A stretch of 64,000 bases of DNA from Misgurnus anguillicaudatus (taxonomy: Eukaryota > Chordata > Actinopteri > Cypriniformes > Cobitidae): positions 28,044,001 through 28,108,000 of the forward strand of contig NC_073354.2 of the NCBI RefSeq assembly GCF_027580225.2, given 5' to 3'. Shown here in pieces: positions 25,428 through 37,565 of the stretch (position 1 is its first letter; each line of letters starts with the position of its first letter). The position numbers and the translations under genes are program-made. The notes under the pieces were generated by a model. It saw nothing but the letters and a program-made list of their open reading frames with translations, was not told the DNA's origin and did no database searches.

Positions 25428-25759
25428 TTAAAGCAACACTAAATGTTTTTTTTACCTTAAAATAACGTTTTCAAAAAAGTTTCAGTCGTTCATCCACCCG
25501 AAACAGGTTAAACGGCACTTTCACATTCGCTTTGCAGACCTCTATCAGTCAAAACCGCACCAAAGAAGTTTCAAACCGTTGGGTCGCTGTCCTGTAGTTC
25601 GAGTGAAAACTACAAAAACATGCTTTACGGCAGACCTACAATCCAATCAGAGCCAGCTTTGTTGCAGTAGGCTAAATTATTTACAACAGTGGTAATGGAC
25701 AATTCCGCTTTCAACCTGTAGGGGGAGCAAAGAGCAAAAACTCTTTAGTGTTGCATTAA
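25428..25759. mobile_element. MITE with TTAAAGCAACACT termini, nested
   Basis: Starts ttaaagcaacactaaatg and ends with ctttagtgttgcattaa. It is the same family as 17240-17524 and sits inside the element at 24983-25960. Confidence 0.75.
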
Positions 25760-27994
25760 GATATGTAATTTTTACTATGAAAATGTGGGGATTATGAAAT
25801 CATGCATGCCCCACATATTTTGCGCACGGAAATCTGCAATTTATGCTGCAAAAGTGCTGCGTATTTGAAAAAATGACGCCTCCGCATAAATATGCGGACT
25901 TTGGCTGATTATGCGTTGAATCATGCGATCGCATAATCACGTTTTTCTGGAGGGACTGACGACTAAAGCAAACAACAAACTAAATATCTATATTCTTAAA
26001 AACAACAACAAAAAAAAGTTTTTCCCATGATGCGATAAAAGTTAAGCATAAATCTGTAATATGAATAAAAAACACTCATAAACGGCTGTTGAGATCGTAG
26101 TCCCACTTGAAATGAAATGAGTGGAGTTTTGGAAACAGAAATGGTATTTTCTACATCACGACTTAAGTTGATAATCATATGTGTTTGTATGATTCACTTT
26201 GCACGAATTCATAGGAATTATAAAAAAGTCACAAACTCCAGTGAGATCAGACTAACTAGCCACCCATCACGAATCAGCCCTATTTACATACATCCTACCA
26301 TCCGACAAATAACTAGCATGCCCTACAAGTAGAGAGATGGAGTCATAGGTCAAGGTTTTGACATGCCTTGTTACTCAAAGCCAGAGTCATGGTGTCTGGC
26401 AAGAACTGGGGTTGACCCACCTTAAAATAGTAAAAGTTTCTGGGTTCCACTTACTACAACTTGCTCAAATTAGTTTGCCCATCACTCCCTCAAACACATT
26501 AACCAGTTAGAAACAAGTGATACAACTGGCCCTGGATCAGCTGTTTAATGCATGAGGTGTTGATGTTTTCAATCCTCTGCAATACCCCAGTAACGCTAAA
26601 TAACATCACCTGATCTCACTGGGGCACCAAATTACCCCAGTGGGAGGAATAAACTACAAAATCATGGGGGGAATAATGTAACACCCCCTAATAAAAGAAG
26701 TTCTGCTTGGAAACAGTGCCATTTGTAGTCAAAATAAAAAACAACTAACTTGGAACAAAACAAACATTGCATCTAAAATAAACTAGTAGCACGATTGCGC
26801 TTATCCAACATCGTCCCGTCAAACAGAAGTAAATATAATGCAACTGTTGAGATAATATAAACATACTTCTTTGTCTTGTTTGTATCATTCTGCGCAGACA
26901 GCTCCAACTCCACTGTTTACATTTCTGAGAGAAGTTTAAACATTCATACTGACATTGGGAAAAAGGCCATTCAAGGGAGAAAAACATACAGAATAAGCAA
27001 GAGTGAAAATGTGAGAATAGCTGCTCCAAGGAACGAAAAGACTGACTCAGCACTCGCAGCTAAATCGGGCACACATTTACAAAGACACAGAAAGCAGTTC
27101 TCAAATTGTTATAGACAATCTGCTCAAGACATTTAATGGCTTTTTGTGATAAACTTGGCATAGCTGTGCTCTTAAATCCCAGCGAGAGAGATTTTATTAT
27201 AGAAGTTCTCGCAGCGGTCAAACTTAACGTCCCTCGACTAGCATTTTGCCTTGTCATATAAAAGAATTAACACATAGTTTGGGCAAACCAGCTAATGTTA
27301 ATGCCCTTATGTTATATAAATAACATATTCCCTTCCAAGAATCGAACAACAACACTACAATATTAAAGGCGGAATGCACAATGTTTGAAAAACATTTTGG
27401 AAAAGGAGACGGGCTGACTTCCAAAACACACTTGTAGCCAATCAGCAGTAAGGAACGTGTCTACTAACCGACATCCTTGCCGGGGTTGCGTATGTGTGGG
27501 GCGGGTCTTTTAAAAGAAGGTCCAGATTCTATTAGGGTAGGGGCAGGTTTGTTTAGGTGATTTCAAATATCAACATTGGTTTTCAAACATTGTGGACTCC
27601 TCCTTTAAGGAGCTGTAACATTGACTTCTAACGGTTGAACTTGGTATCACAATCTAAATTCTAAATATTGGAGATGTGTTTCCATTCCCCCTCTCGGGTT
27701 GCCAGACACATACAGGAGTGCAACTGACAACGGAAAGCATAAATTTATCTGCTCATTGTTGTCTGCAAATTACATGTGTTGATTTTTATTAGAACTAAAT
27801 CTGCAGCTAATTTCGGAGATTGCGTCCACTGGAGGTCGCATTCATGGGCCAATTGCTGTCTCATTTATGCAACCGTGATAAATGGCAACCGAGCTGTCAT
27901 AAGTAATAAACTATTGGGTAAATTGGCAGTGTGCATCACACAGACCGAAACAAAAACAAAAATTCGACACAAAAGAGGCATTTCAAAAAGAGAT

Positions 27995-28756
27995 TTAAGG
28001 GACACTCCACTTTTTTTGAAAATATGCTCATTTTCCAGCTCCCTTAGTGTTAAACATTACATTTGTATCGTTTTGTAATCCATTTAGTCGATCTCCGGGT
28101 CTGGCGCTACCACTTTTAGCATAGCTTAGCACAAACCATTGAATCTGATTAGACCATTAGCATCGCACTAAAAATAACCAAAGAGTTTGGATTAAAACTT
28201 GACTCTTCTGTAGTAACATTGTGTACGAAGACCGACGGAAAATTAAAAGTTGCGATTTTCTAGGCAGATATGGCTAGGAACTATACTCTTATTCTGGCGT
28301 ATTAATCAAGGACTTTGCTGCTGTAACATGGCTGCAGGAGGCGCAATGATATTACCCACTGCCGAAAACAGTCCCCTGCCATTGAAAGATACTAAGAGGA
28401 CTATGTTCGGCTGCTGCGTAATATCATTGCGCCTCCTGCAGCCATGTTACAGCAGCAGTCCTTGATTATTATGCCAGAATGAGAGTATAGTTCCTAACCA
28501 TATCTGCCAAGAAAATCGCAACTTTTAATTTTCCGTCGGTCTTCGTACACGATGTAACTACAGAAGAGTCAAGTTTTAAATAGGAAAAATATTGAAACTC
28601 TTTGTGTTTTTTTAGGTGAAATGCTAATGGTCTAATCAGATTCAATGGATTATGCTAAGCTATGCTAAAAGTGCTAGCGCCAGACCGGAGATCAGCTGAA
28701 TGGATTCCAAAAAGGTAAAACTCAAATGTTTAACTCTAGGGGACCTGGAAAATTAG
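27995..28756. mobile_element. Large palindromic MITE, ~330-bp arms
   Basis: The left arm (about 28025-28354) and right arm (28419-28755) are near-perfect inverted copies; for example aacatggctgcaggaggcgc is mirrored as gcgcctcctgcagccatgtt. The loop is 64 bp. Outer ends resemble aagggaaaa...tttccctttaag, seen intact in the partial copy at 58985-59285. Confidence 0.88.
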
Positions 28757-28949
28757 CATTAGCAAATTAGCAAATTAGTGAACTTAGTATGTTTCCTAAA
28801 TATCTACAAATATATTTTTATTTAGTACAGTCAAAAACCTACATAAAGCTCCTTTAAATGTCCATCTAAATCTGACCCAGTCTATGAAAACCCAGCTGAA
28901 GTCCTTTTTTTTGTGATTTATTGTTGTTTTCTACATAACATTATCCTAC

Positions 28950-29156
28950 ACTGTAAAAATTGCTGTAATTATGCAGCTGGTTGCCAGTAACTTACTGTAG
29001 AAGATAAAGACTGAAAATGTTTCATGTTCATTTAACTTTAAACACACTGTTGCCAGTAAATAACATAAATGTAAAATCTACAGTAAGTTACTCTCAGCTA
29101 GTTGCCAGTAATACACAGTAATACTGTAATTTCTACAGATTTTTTTTTACAGTGTA
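28950..29156. mobile_element. Small MITE with tacactgtaaaaa termini
   Basis: The ends tacactgtaaaaatt and tttttttacagtgta are inverted. Internal gttgccagtaacttactgta and cagtaagttactctcagcta also pair. It interrupts a dispersed repeat whose uninterrupted relative is at about 40180-40340 (tgaaaacccagct ... aatcaaactttga). Confidence 0.72.
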
Positions 29157-29436
29157 CATAATGCAAAAGAAACCTTGATATCTTTAATATTGAATAAATA
29201 AGGTCATGTTAAAGTTTGAAATCAATTATGTAAATCAAACTTTGATTCTCTGATCTGTAGCCTGGTTTTCACAGACAGGGTCACAAATGTTTACAAAAGA
29301 GTACATTTAAATCTAAACAGTATATTCTATTACATGCAATCCTAGAAGATACCAAAGTAGCTGTCGGGGTACACAGTATGAATCGGCCCCTGCTGGGAGT
29401 CTCCCTCGGTTAAACCCCTACCCCGTATACACTTAC

Positions 29437-29566
29437 TCCTCAGGAGGATCTGAGTTCGGCTGATTTGCTTCTGTGGGAATCGGTTCACTCTGGGTGCTGG
29501 CATGATGGACAGATGCCTGCAGGCCTGCCTTTCTGTTCTGATGCTCTGAACCGAGACCAAGTCCCT
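29437..29566 (-). other. possible alternative or cryptic exon in enah intron
   Basis: On the minus strand a convincing acceptor (ctacttcgactctcccag) is followed by 130 nt and a near-consensus donor, GA|GTAAGTGT. Entered in phase 1, the phase left by the EVH1 exon, the segment is open for 43 codons with a polar composition (EGLGLGSEHQNRKAGLQASV at the start, QPNSDPPE at the end). A stop codon (TAA) overlaps the donor. A second frame (phase 0) is also open. Since 130 is not a multiple of three, inclusion would shift the downstream frame: exon 16998-17070 would be read through in another frame and translation would stop 17 codons into the LERER exon. Open frames of this length occur by chance, and I recognise no homologue. 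It could equally be a decoy splice pair. Confidence 0.22.
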
Positions 29567-30385
29567 CTGGGAGAGTCGAAGTAGAAATATTGAGTCCTAT
29601 AGTCGAATACCCAACTCAGATTCCCATTCAAAAGAAGAAAAACTCAATGAATATCTATAACTAAAAACACGATTCGAAAACTAAGCTACAGCAACACAGC
29701 CAACCTGATTCCTAGTAGACAAGCCAAGCTCTGCTCACTAAGAAAGTTGGAGAGAAGAAACAACCGTTCTGCAATGAGAACTAATAGAGTCTGTGGCAAC
29801 TGCGTGATCTCATCAATAAAAAGTGTTTTGGGTTGCCAACGTCATCTCTCCCACCTTCACCAATTGGATGGTCATTTCATGTGTCAACTACAAAACAAAC
29901 ACATACCAGACTCGGGATCCAGCCCTCCCCATTCAGGCCATACTCGTAGTTCACAACCAGGAAAAACAAACTCTTTGGCTCAGGAATGATGTATCTATTT
30001 TTCTCACAGGTACTATGCCTCAAAAGATAAACACATGTCCTACCAATAATAAAGTCTCAAAATGTAGGACGACCTTCATTTAGAAGGCAGCAGGCTCCAG
30101 GAAGGCTCCAGATGGGGTCAAACAGGGATGAGCTCATGCAATTCTACATATTTGCTCACTGTCAACAGGCCATCATAAGACAGTATTTATATGTTGAAAG
30201 GTGGCCCTTAAACCTTAACACCTGACCCGCTCACATGCTGCGAAAAGACTATTGGTGCTATATGGAAGGCAGCGACTGATACCTAAAATTAGCACTTTTG
30301 TCTATAGCACTTTTCACAATTTTACATTGTAGCAAAGCCGCTTTACTGTAGATACAGAGTAGTACATGCAAATATATGAAAAAAA

Positions 30386-30827
30386 TTAAAGGAAAACACC
30401 ACCGTTTTTCAATATTTTACTATGTTCTTACCTCAACTTAGACAAATTAATACATCCCTATCTTTTTTAATGCATGCACTTTTAATCCTTGTACAGTGCC
30501 TCGTGAATGTGTTCGCATTTAGCCTAGCCCCATTCATTCCTTAGGATCCAAACAGGGATGAATTTAGAAGCCACCAAAGACTTCCATGTTTTCTCTATTT
30601 AATGACTATAACATGAGTAGTTACACAAGTACGTATGGTGGCACAAAATAAAACTTTTTTTTGGAGCCAAAGAAATGCATGGGGCTAGGCTAAATGCTAA
30701 CACATCCATGAAGCGTTGTACAAAGATTAAAAGTGCAAACTTTGGAAAAAGATAGGTATGTATTAATTCATCTAAGTTGAGGTAAAGATATAGTAAAATA
30801 TTGAAAAATTGTGGTGTTTTCCTTTAA
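30386..30827. mobile_element. MITE with TTAAAGGAAAACACCAC termini, shortened copy
   Basis: Same ends as 20907-21539, but the central section between acacaagtacgtatggtggc and the right arm is deleted. Confidence 0.85.
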
Positions 30828-32083
30828 ATTTATAGGATGAAATATGTATGAAACTCTATTTTTATAAAATACAAGTACATTAGCGGTATCAACCACACAA
30901 TAAACAACCCCTTAGATTCATAGCACTACATGATAATACAATACAACACACTCCTTCCTCTGCAGTTACAACAGTTACAACAGACAAAAAATAGTTTTCG
31001 TGGTTTAGGAAAGTCTTAAAAATCTGTGTCTATACAAGGATGTTTTTGTGCATTTCTCCATCTCACCATTCAAAATTGATGAACACAAAAGCATCTGGAA
31101 TTCTGAACAGTAGATTTTTCCCATTTTTGGTTAAACCAATGAAGCAGCCGCGGGTAACATAATCTGTAAACTGCACGAGCTAGTGAGGGCTTTGTGACTT
31201 AAGCCCTGTCTGAAAAGTTGTGTAACACAAAGTTTTCATTAACTACATAATAATGTAGACAGAAGAAGAGTTTTTCCACAGCGTGAGAAATCACAGAAAA
31301 GACACAATATGTAAGATTTTTGCATTAAAATATCCAACAATCACTAGCAGAGTCTTATATATTTTGTGCACATGTGTACTTACATTATTGCTAATGTTTT
31401 AAACAATGTTTGAATCCAGAGAATTTGCAGAAGGAAAATATTTTGAGGAATGTTTGTGACCATACCGATTAGTGTTGGGCGATATGCCCCATTTTGAGAC
31501 CGTCCTATCGTCAGCCTGTCCGAATGCCGATACACGATAGTATCGTGTGGGGGGCAGGGCTCGAGACTAACTTTTTTCACTGGTTGCATTGGTGCGCCTA
31601 AAAAAAGTTAGGTGCCCCCAAATTTTTGACCGCATCGCATTTAACGCCGCAGTTTAACAAGGACCCAACCCTGTTAACCCGCACGAGGACACTGGCATCC
31701 TAATGAGTTCTTTATTTACATTAAATCAAAGTTACTGTTAGTTTAAATGTACTTACCTCGAAAAACTCTACGGCATTAAAAAGCGTTAAGACTTAAGATT
31801 CAGTTTTTGACCTTTATTTTATTCAGAAAATCCTATAGTGACAGTAATGTCTTCATTTTTCATTAGATTTGTATAAAATGTAAACTGATGTGAAGTTTTT
31901 AGGGTGCACTCACCTTTAAATTGAGCAATAGCAGGAAACTGCAGGATCTATTAAACATAAATAAAATTAAATCCTAATTTCAAATGCTAAAGAAATTAGT
32001 CTTTTGACTTTATTCTGCTGAAAAACGCTCAAGATGTGTTTAGTGCCAAGAGAGGTCACACTAAACACTGACGATGTCTAAAG

Positions 32084-32381
32084 CAGTGGTTCCCAAACTT
32101 TTTCAGCGTGCGGCCCCCCTTGTGTATGGTGCATTCCTTCACGGCCCCCCAAAGTAAATTTGTGACAAAAAACTGTTCTAAACTCAACATTTTACTAAAA
32201 CACATATTAAATTATACAAAAAAAGTAGTGCTTTTGGTTAGTAGCTTTATTTTTTTATGTTTAATTACACAGAATTCATAATAAATTAATGTGTTTTAGA
32301 AAATGTCATAAAACTGGGGCCCCCCTGGCACCATCTCACGGCCCCCCAGGGGGGCCCCGCCCCCCAGTTTGAAAACCCCTG
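32084..32381. mobile_element. Short hAT-type element, exact 8-bp duplication
   Basis: Begins CAGTGGTTCCCAAACT and ends AGTTTGAAAACCCCTG. The flanks are identical GTCTAAAG (32076-32083 and 32382-32389). It is related to the element at 17546-17937. It disrupts an older repeat that reads through at about 54950-55280. Confidence 0.9.
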
Positions 32382-32783
32382 GTCTAAAGAAGACATTAGT
32401 CCTGACATTTTTTTTATGTTTTGTACATATTTCCTGTATTTTCTGTTTGTATCGTAATAAAATAGATTGAAAAATAAATAGGGATGGACATTAAAACTTA
32501 TAAAACAACAAGTCTGATGGTGGTGGCTAAGACTTTTGCACAGTACACACAAATTTTCTTACATTTAGACATGTATGTGTGAATTTATATATACACATAA
32601 TAATTACACACAGTACACAGACATAAATTCTGCAAACACAAACTTTTATTTTGTATACAATTAATCGTGATGAATTGTTTGACAGATGTAATTACATCCT
32701 CCAACGCTAATTGTGAGTCCAATGACTTCTAAAAGCAGTGGAGGTAAAGACTACAAATCCCATCATTCAACGCTCCTTCAAAG

Positions 32784-35541
32784 TTGAGGCCTGCACTCCC
32801 GCGGGAGTCCCGCGGGACCCGCGGGTCCCGATGCAAAACAGTGCGGCGCGGGACAAATTTTGAATGGTCATTGCGGGAGCGGGCGGGATGATAGAGATGC
32901 ACTTGCGGGTGCGGGCGGGAGGGATGATACGCTGCACTCCCGCAAATTAAATATTAGTTAATATTACAAAACTTTAGATTTATTTATGTCAAAAGATGGG
33001 TAAATGTTTTCTGTCTATTCGTTTTTGTTAAACGTTCTGTTTAATAAGCGAGTCATTTTACTACTTTATTGTTGTTCTGTTTAAAAAAAAAAAAAAAAAA
33101 TACTAAGCATTCGTAGTAATGGAAAATTATGTCTTTCATTTATTTGTTATAACGCAGATAGCATCCGTTGAATTCGTTTTATTAATAAAACAAACTGTTT
33201 AATATAAGTGAGTTTGTCATTGTAAGCCTAATATTTTATTAGTGTTGATTATAATAGTATTGATAATAGTTATACATTGCGAGTTATAGCAACCCCGTCT
33301 GGCGGCTTGATGTGAATATAATTCATATTATAAACGAGAGTATTCAACTGCAATATGGCAATATCCTCACAACATTATTATTTCTCAAAACTTTGACAAA
33401 AATTATTTTTAAGGATTAACTGTATTCTTAGAGTTATTCAAAGATGCACACATTATTCCGCATATGATTTGAATATTAGTCGAGAGTATATAACGGCAAT
33501 TAACGTCTTATATGGCAAAAAATATCCACATAACTTAATATAACAGCATAATGAAATGAATAAAAGACAAGGAAGTAGGATTGGCATGTAAATTGTATTA
33601 TTATTACCGGAAAAACAGCAAAATAACTGAAATAAACTCTGAGGTAAATGCGCGAGGTAAACACGTTAAAATAAATGAGCAATCACAGTGGAAAAAAAAC
33701 ATTATTAATCTCTCAAAACTTTATATGACAAAAATGATATTTAAAGGAAAAATTCTTACAGTTTTTCAAAGATGTAAAGAAAGTATTCCATATTACTCCA
33801 GTTTATGAGCACGTTCATCTCTGGTCTCGCTCTGTTATGTAATAGCTGATTGACAGGTGCGCATCTCCGTCTTTTAAACAGGTATCATTTTGTAAAGTTA
33901 CTAATTTAGGGAAATTATCCATGATTTGATGATTTTATTATTATTATGAACATTTATTTTTTTTTGCAGATTGATTGCGATTTGTATTACCGTTTTACTA
34001 CAAATACAAGACCTTTTTTTACCACGGAGGGCCGGTGGTATACGAAATTTCTCGGTAGATTTTTTGGTCCTACTCCGCCCCTGATATATATAATGAATAA
34101 TAATGAACAAACATTTAACAAATTTATTTTATTAAGAAATGGAAATATTTAATAATCTAACGATAAATATCAAATGTAGCCTACTGGGTAGGATTTTAAA
34201 CGTCTTTGCCAAATATATTTTCGTTTAAAATATGCGGTGCGTTTAATACATTCAGAAGGTGAAAACAATCCTCACCTGCATATCCCTAAATCCAACACAT
34301 CTTTGTAAGAACCTAAGTTAAGTGTCCATGTTATTTTTACATTCTGACTTTAAAGAACAATTTGGAAAAAGAGATCAGAGCAGAGGAGCATGTAAATGCT
34401 GCAATTACACTTGCTCTGACAGCAGCTTATTTTTAAAAGACGCTGTATTTTATTGCTCTATTCGCCAAGTGTATTTTAATTGGCCACACTATGAAATTTA
34501 TATATAAATTCAGAACTTTTAAAAATTTTATTCAATTAAACTTATTCAAAAACTACTGAAAGGAAATAAATGTGTTTGTTTCTATTTTTTTAAATGGTGG
34601 GTCTTGAGATTACCTGTTGGGTTGAAAAAGTTTGCAAACCCCTATAATACATAAGCAAGATTGATCAAAGCTTTATCAAATCTTTTAATTTTTTTCATTA
34701 GTAATTATATCATGTTATTCATGTATATAAGTAAATAACGTCGTAAGATACGCATACTTTGTGTCCAAAAACTTACTTTATTTTCCAATAAACTGATGAG
34801 TTTTGCATCAAATAGATTTTTGATACTCTTGCAATAGACTATTTATGACGATTCACAGACGATTCATTGTTACATCTATGACTTAAAAAATTACGATTTG
34901 TATATCCTTTTCTTTTTAGAGACCGTTCGCATCAAGTTGCCAAGTTTATTTTAAATCTTGATGAGCGGCAAGCGCACTCAAATATAGACGCGTCTGAAAC
35001 AAAACTCGTATTTACAGGCGAACGCTTTGAAAAGAAGAAGAAATTCAGTGCGTCCTTCGTTTTCCATTCACTTTAGATGTTAAGTTAATGGACTCGAATG
35101 CAAAAATTCTTCCAATAAGTTGTCGGGACTCAGGACACAATCAATTTGGGCATAAAGTGGTGGGGCTGCTGTGACTGCAGGCAGCCTATGACAGCAACCT
35201 TCAACCTGGTGGCATGACAACAACCGGCCTCGTTGCCAAAAAACAGACCGGCCCATCAGGAATTCTCCTTGTCCGATTAGCCATCTAAGCCTGTTACCAT
35301 GTATTGATAAGGAATTATATGTGCACGCACATTTTTTTAAGACCTTTCCTGAGACCGAAAGTAAACACCCATCCATCCTGCCTGCGGGCATTTGCGGGCG
35401 GGAGCGGGACAAAATATCACAGATGCGGGCGGGAGCGGGACTAAAAATTAAAAATCTTTGCGGGAGCGGGCGGGAGTGGGACTGAACATTGCGGGTGCGG
35501 GCGGGAGCGGGACTGAAAATTGTGTCCCGCGCAGACCTCTA
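32784..35541. mobile_element. 2.76-kb hAT-type element with G-rich subterminal repeats
   Basis: The ends TTGAGGCCTGC and GCAGACCTCTA form an 11-bp imperfect inverted repeat. The flanks are identical CTTCAAAG (32776-32783 and 35542-35549). Both subterminal zones carry gcgggagcgggcgggac-type repeats (32810-32945 and 35385-35535). The centre is AT-rich, with no transposase frame that I recognise, so it is probably non-autonomous or decayed. Confidence 0.88.
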
Positions 35542-37307
35542 CTTCAAAGTGCCATCAAATTTTGTTTTGTATGGCAACCTAGCAGCGACAATTACGTATT
35601 GTGCCTTTAAGCCGAACAGCTTACACAAAGTCAACTAATAATTTACAATACATCAGCAATAAAAAAAACCTTCACATCCTAGTCCTAAACCACAAACACC
35701 TGCCTGTTTTTGCAAGTAAGCATTTATTTCTCTGTTCACACATTCCTACCACTCATGGCAAGGGGCAAAATAAACATTTACAATAAACATAAGACTTTAC
35801 AATAATTAAATCTAAGTTACCCGTGGGAAACATTATTTCTTGTGTTCTCAGCAGTGAGACTTCCAATATGACTTCTCAACAACAAGTTGTTACTTATACC
35901 TCCCCTATGCCCCAAACTACACTTTAATCACTCCTGCAGGTGTAAATAATCCATGTCACCAACAGCTCTAGGGCCGTCTGCCCCGCAACAGACCTCCTTT
36001 ATCATGCTGGCAACAGCATTTATATAAAAACTGACCAAATCTCACAGTCCACAGCTCCAGTGTCAGGGTATCATCGCTACAGCATGTGACTGTGTGTTGC
36101 ACATTACACCCCACTAAAATTAGCAGCGCACAGTCACATTCTGGGGATTTGGAAGAAAAGGACCTTTGATATTCCTCTGAAAAAGTGGGATGGATGACAA
36201 GGCGGTATGCGAAGTAAATAAATATAAAGAATACTCTACACATTGTTCTGTAACACAGAATACACGTGAAGAGCCTATGCATTAAACTTGGGGTTGAATT
36301 CATGACAACAGGGCACAAAAATGGCTCGTAAATATCTGGATAAGGGTTTGTAAACATACTACTCGATGTGATGCTCCAAAAATACAGACATGTCATGTGA
36401 CAGCCTTAAAAAGAGATGACTGCATTGTTATTCCACCTGAGTCTGTGTTTAGACACAAAGACTACAGATCACATTCTGTGGTCAAGGCATGTGTCGCTAA
36501 AATATTTGTCAGGTATTACCTGAGGTGACGTAAATGTTAGTAAAACACTGTCCGACATTATTTAGTAACAAGTCTGCCTGGCAACACTACAATTCCTCAT
36601 TTAAACAACAGGGGGCACATTTTCTATTCGAGGGTTTGTTTTACTTGAGGTTGCCAAATCTGTTAATAAACAGCAAAAGGCTAAAAGCTAAATTGTTTAA
36701 AATGAAATCAAATGCTACATTTCTGCACACCGGTGTTTGAAAAAGGAATCAATAAAATGGTTAAGACTCACAGACAAACTAATTCTGTATTTAGGGCATG
36801 TACACCTCAAAGAGGCTGGAAATGGCATTGAATGTTAATGCATTTTGATAAACTTTTATTCAGCTTTTATTTCCAGACGTCTGTGCGAATACATTGTGAA
36901 TACAAAGCGTTAACACAAATGTATGCTGTGGTTCACTCAGGGTCATGGATGCATACAGACCTCACTGCAGTTAGTAACAGGCCTACCGCAGCTGTAAACA
37001 GCTTAAATGTGCACAATAGAGTGAATTAGGGGAGAGCCAATTAGGCTTTCCTGTTCTGGCTCGATCGCATGGGATAGTCCTGCGGCCTGGTTAGTTCAGT
37101 CGCTGTCTCCATGCCAGGCATCCACAGGGATTAGGCACATTCGGCAGAGCTAGTGTAGCATAAATACACCAGTGTTGGTGAGTAACTAACTAAAAAAATT
37201 ATGCTATTCACTAAACAGCTTAGCATACTACTAAAAATGTAGTTGAGATGTTTTCAAATTTGTATAGCTATTGCTACTTTATCCGACAACTAGTGGTGTA
37301 CCCTGGT

Positions 37308-37535
37308 AAGAAGTTCAAACCAGTCTAAGCTGGTTTAGCTGGTCTCCCAGTCTGGTTTTAACAGGCTGATTTTAGATGGGTTTTGGCCACTTTTTAGCTG
37401 TTTAGGCTGACGGGAACATCTTAAACCAGCCAAGGCTGGCTTGACCAGCTAAAAATAGTGGTCGAAACCCTCCCAAAACCAGCTTGATACACCAGCTAAT
37501 TTAGCTAAAGCCAGGTTAAACCAAGCTTAACAAAC
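37308..37535. repeat. Foldback repeat of agctggttt motifs
   Basis: The left half (aagctggtttagctggtc, ggttttggccactttttagctg) is inverted in the right half (gaccagctaaaaatagtgg, ccaaaaccagctt). It is a typical fish foldback MITE with diverged arms. Confidence 0.6.
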
Positions 37536-37565
37536 TGCTGTCTTTTTGTCACAACATAGTTTATA

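Larger units (their letters stand above)
24983..25960. mobile_element. ~1-kb transposon with internal array and nested MITE
   Basis: The termini cggtccttccagaaaaa and tttttctggagggactg are inverted repeats. The interior carries gcgatcaaaa/tgcgatcgcataatcac motifs, the 19-bp tandem array at 25105-25313 and a MITE at 25428-25759. The target duplication is not clear, and there is no transposase. Confidence 0.7.

Noticed and set aside
35080..35412. Minus-strand frame of 110 codons inside the 2.76-kb hAT element
   Set aside because: No hAT transposase motifs seen; it overlaps the G-rich subterminal repeats.
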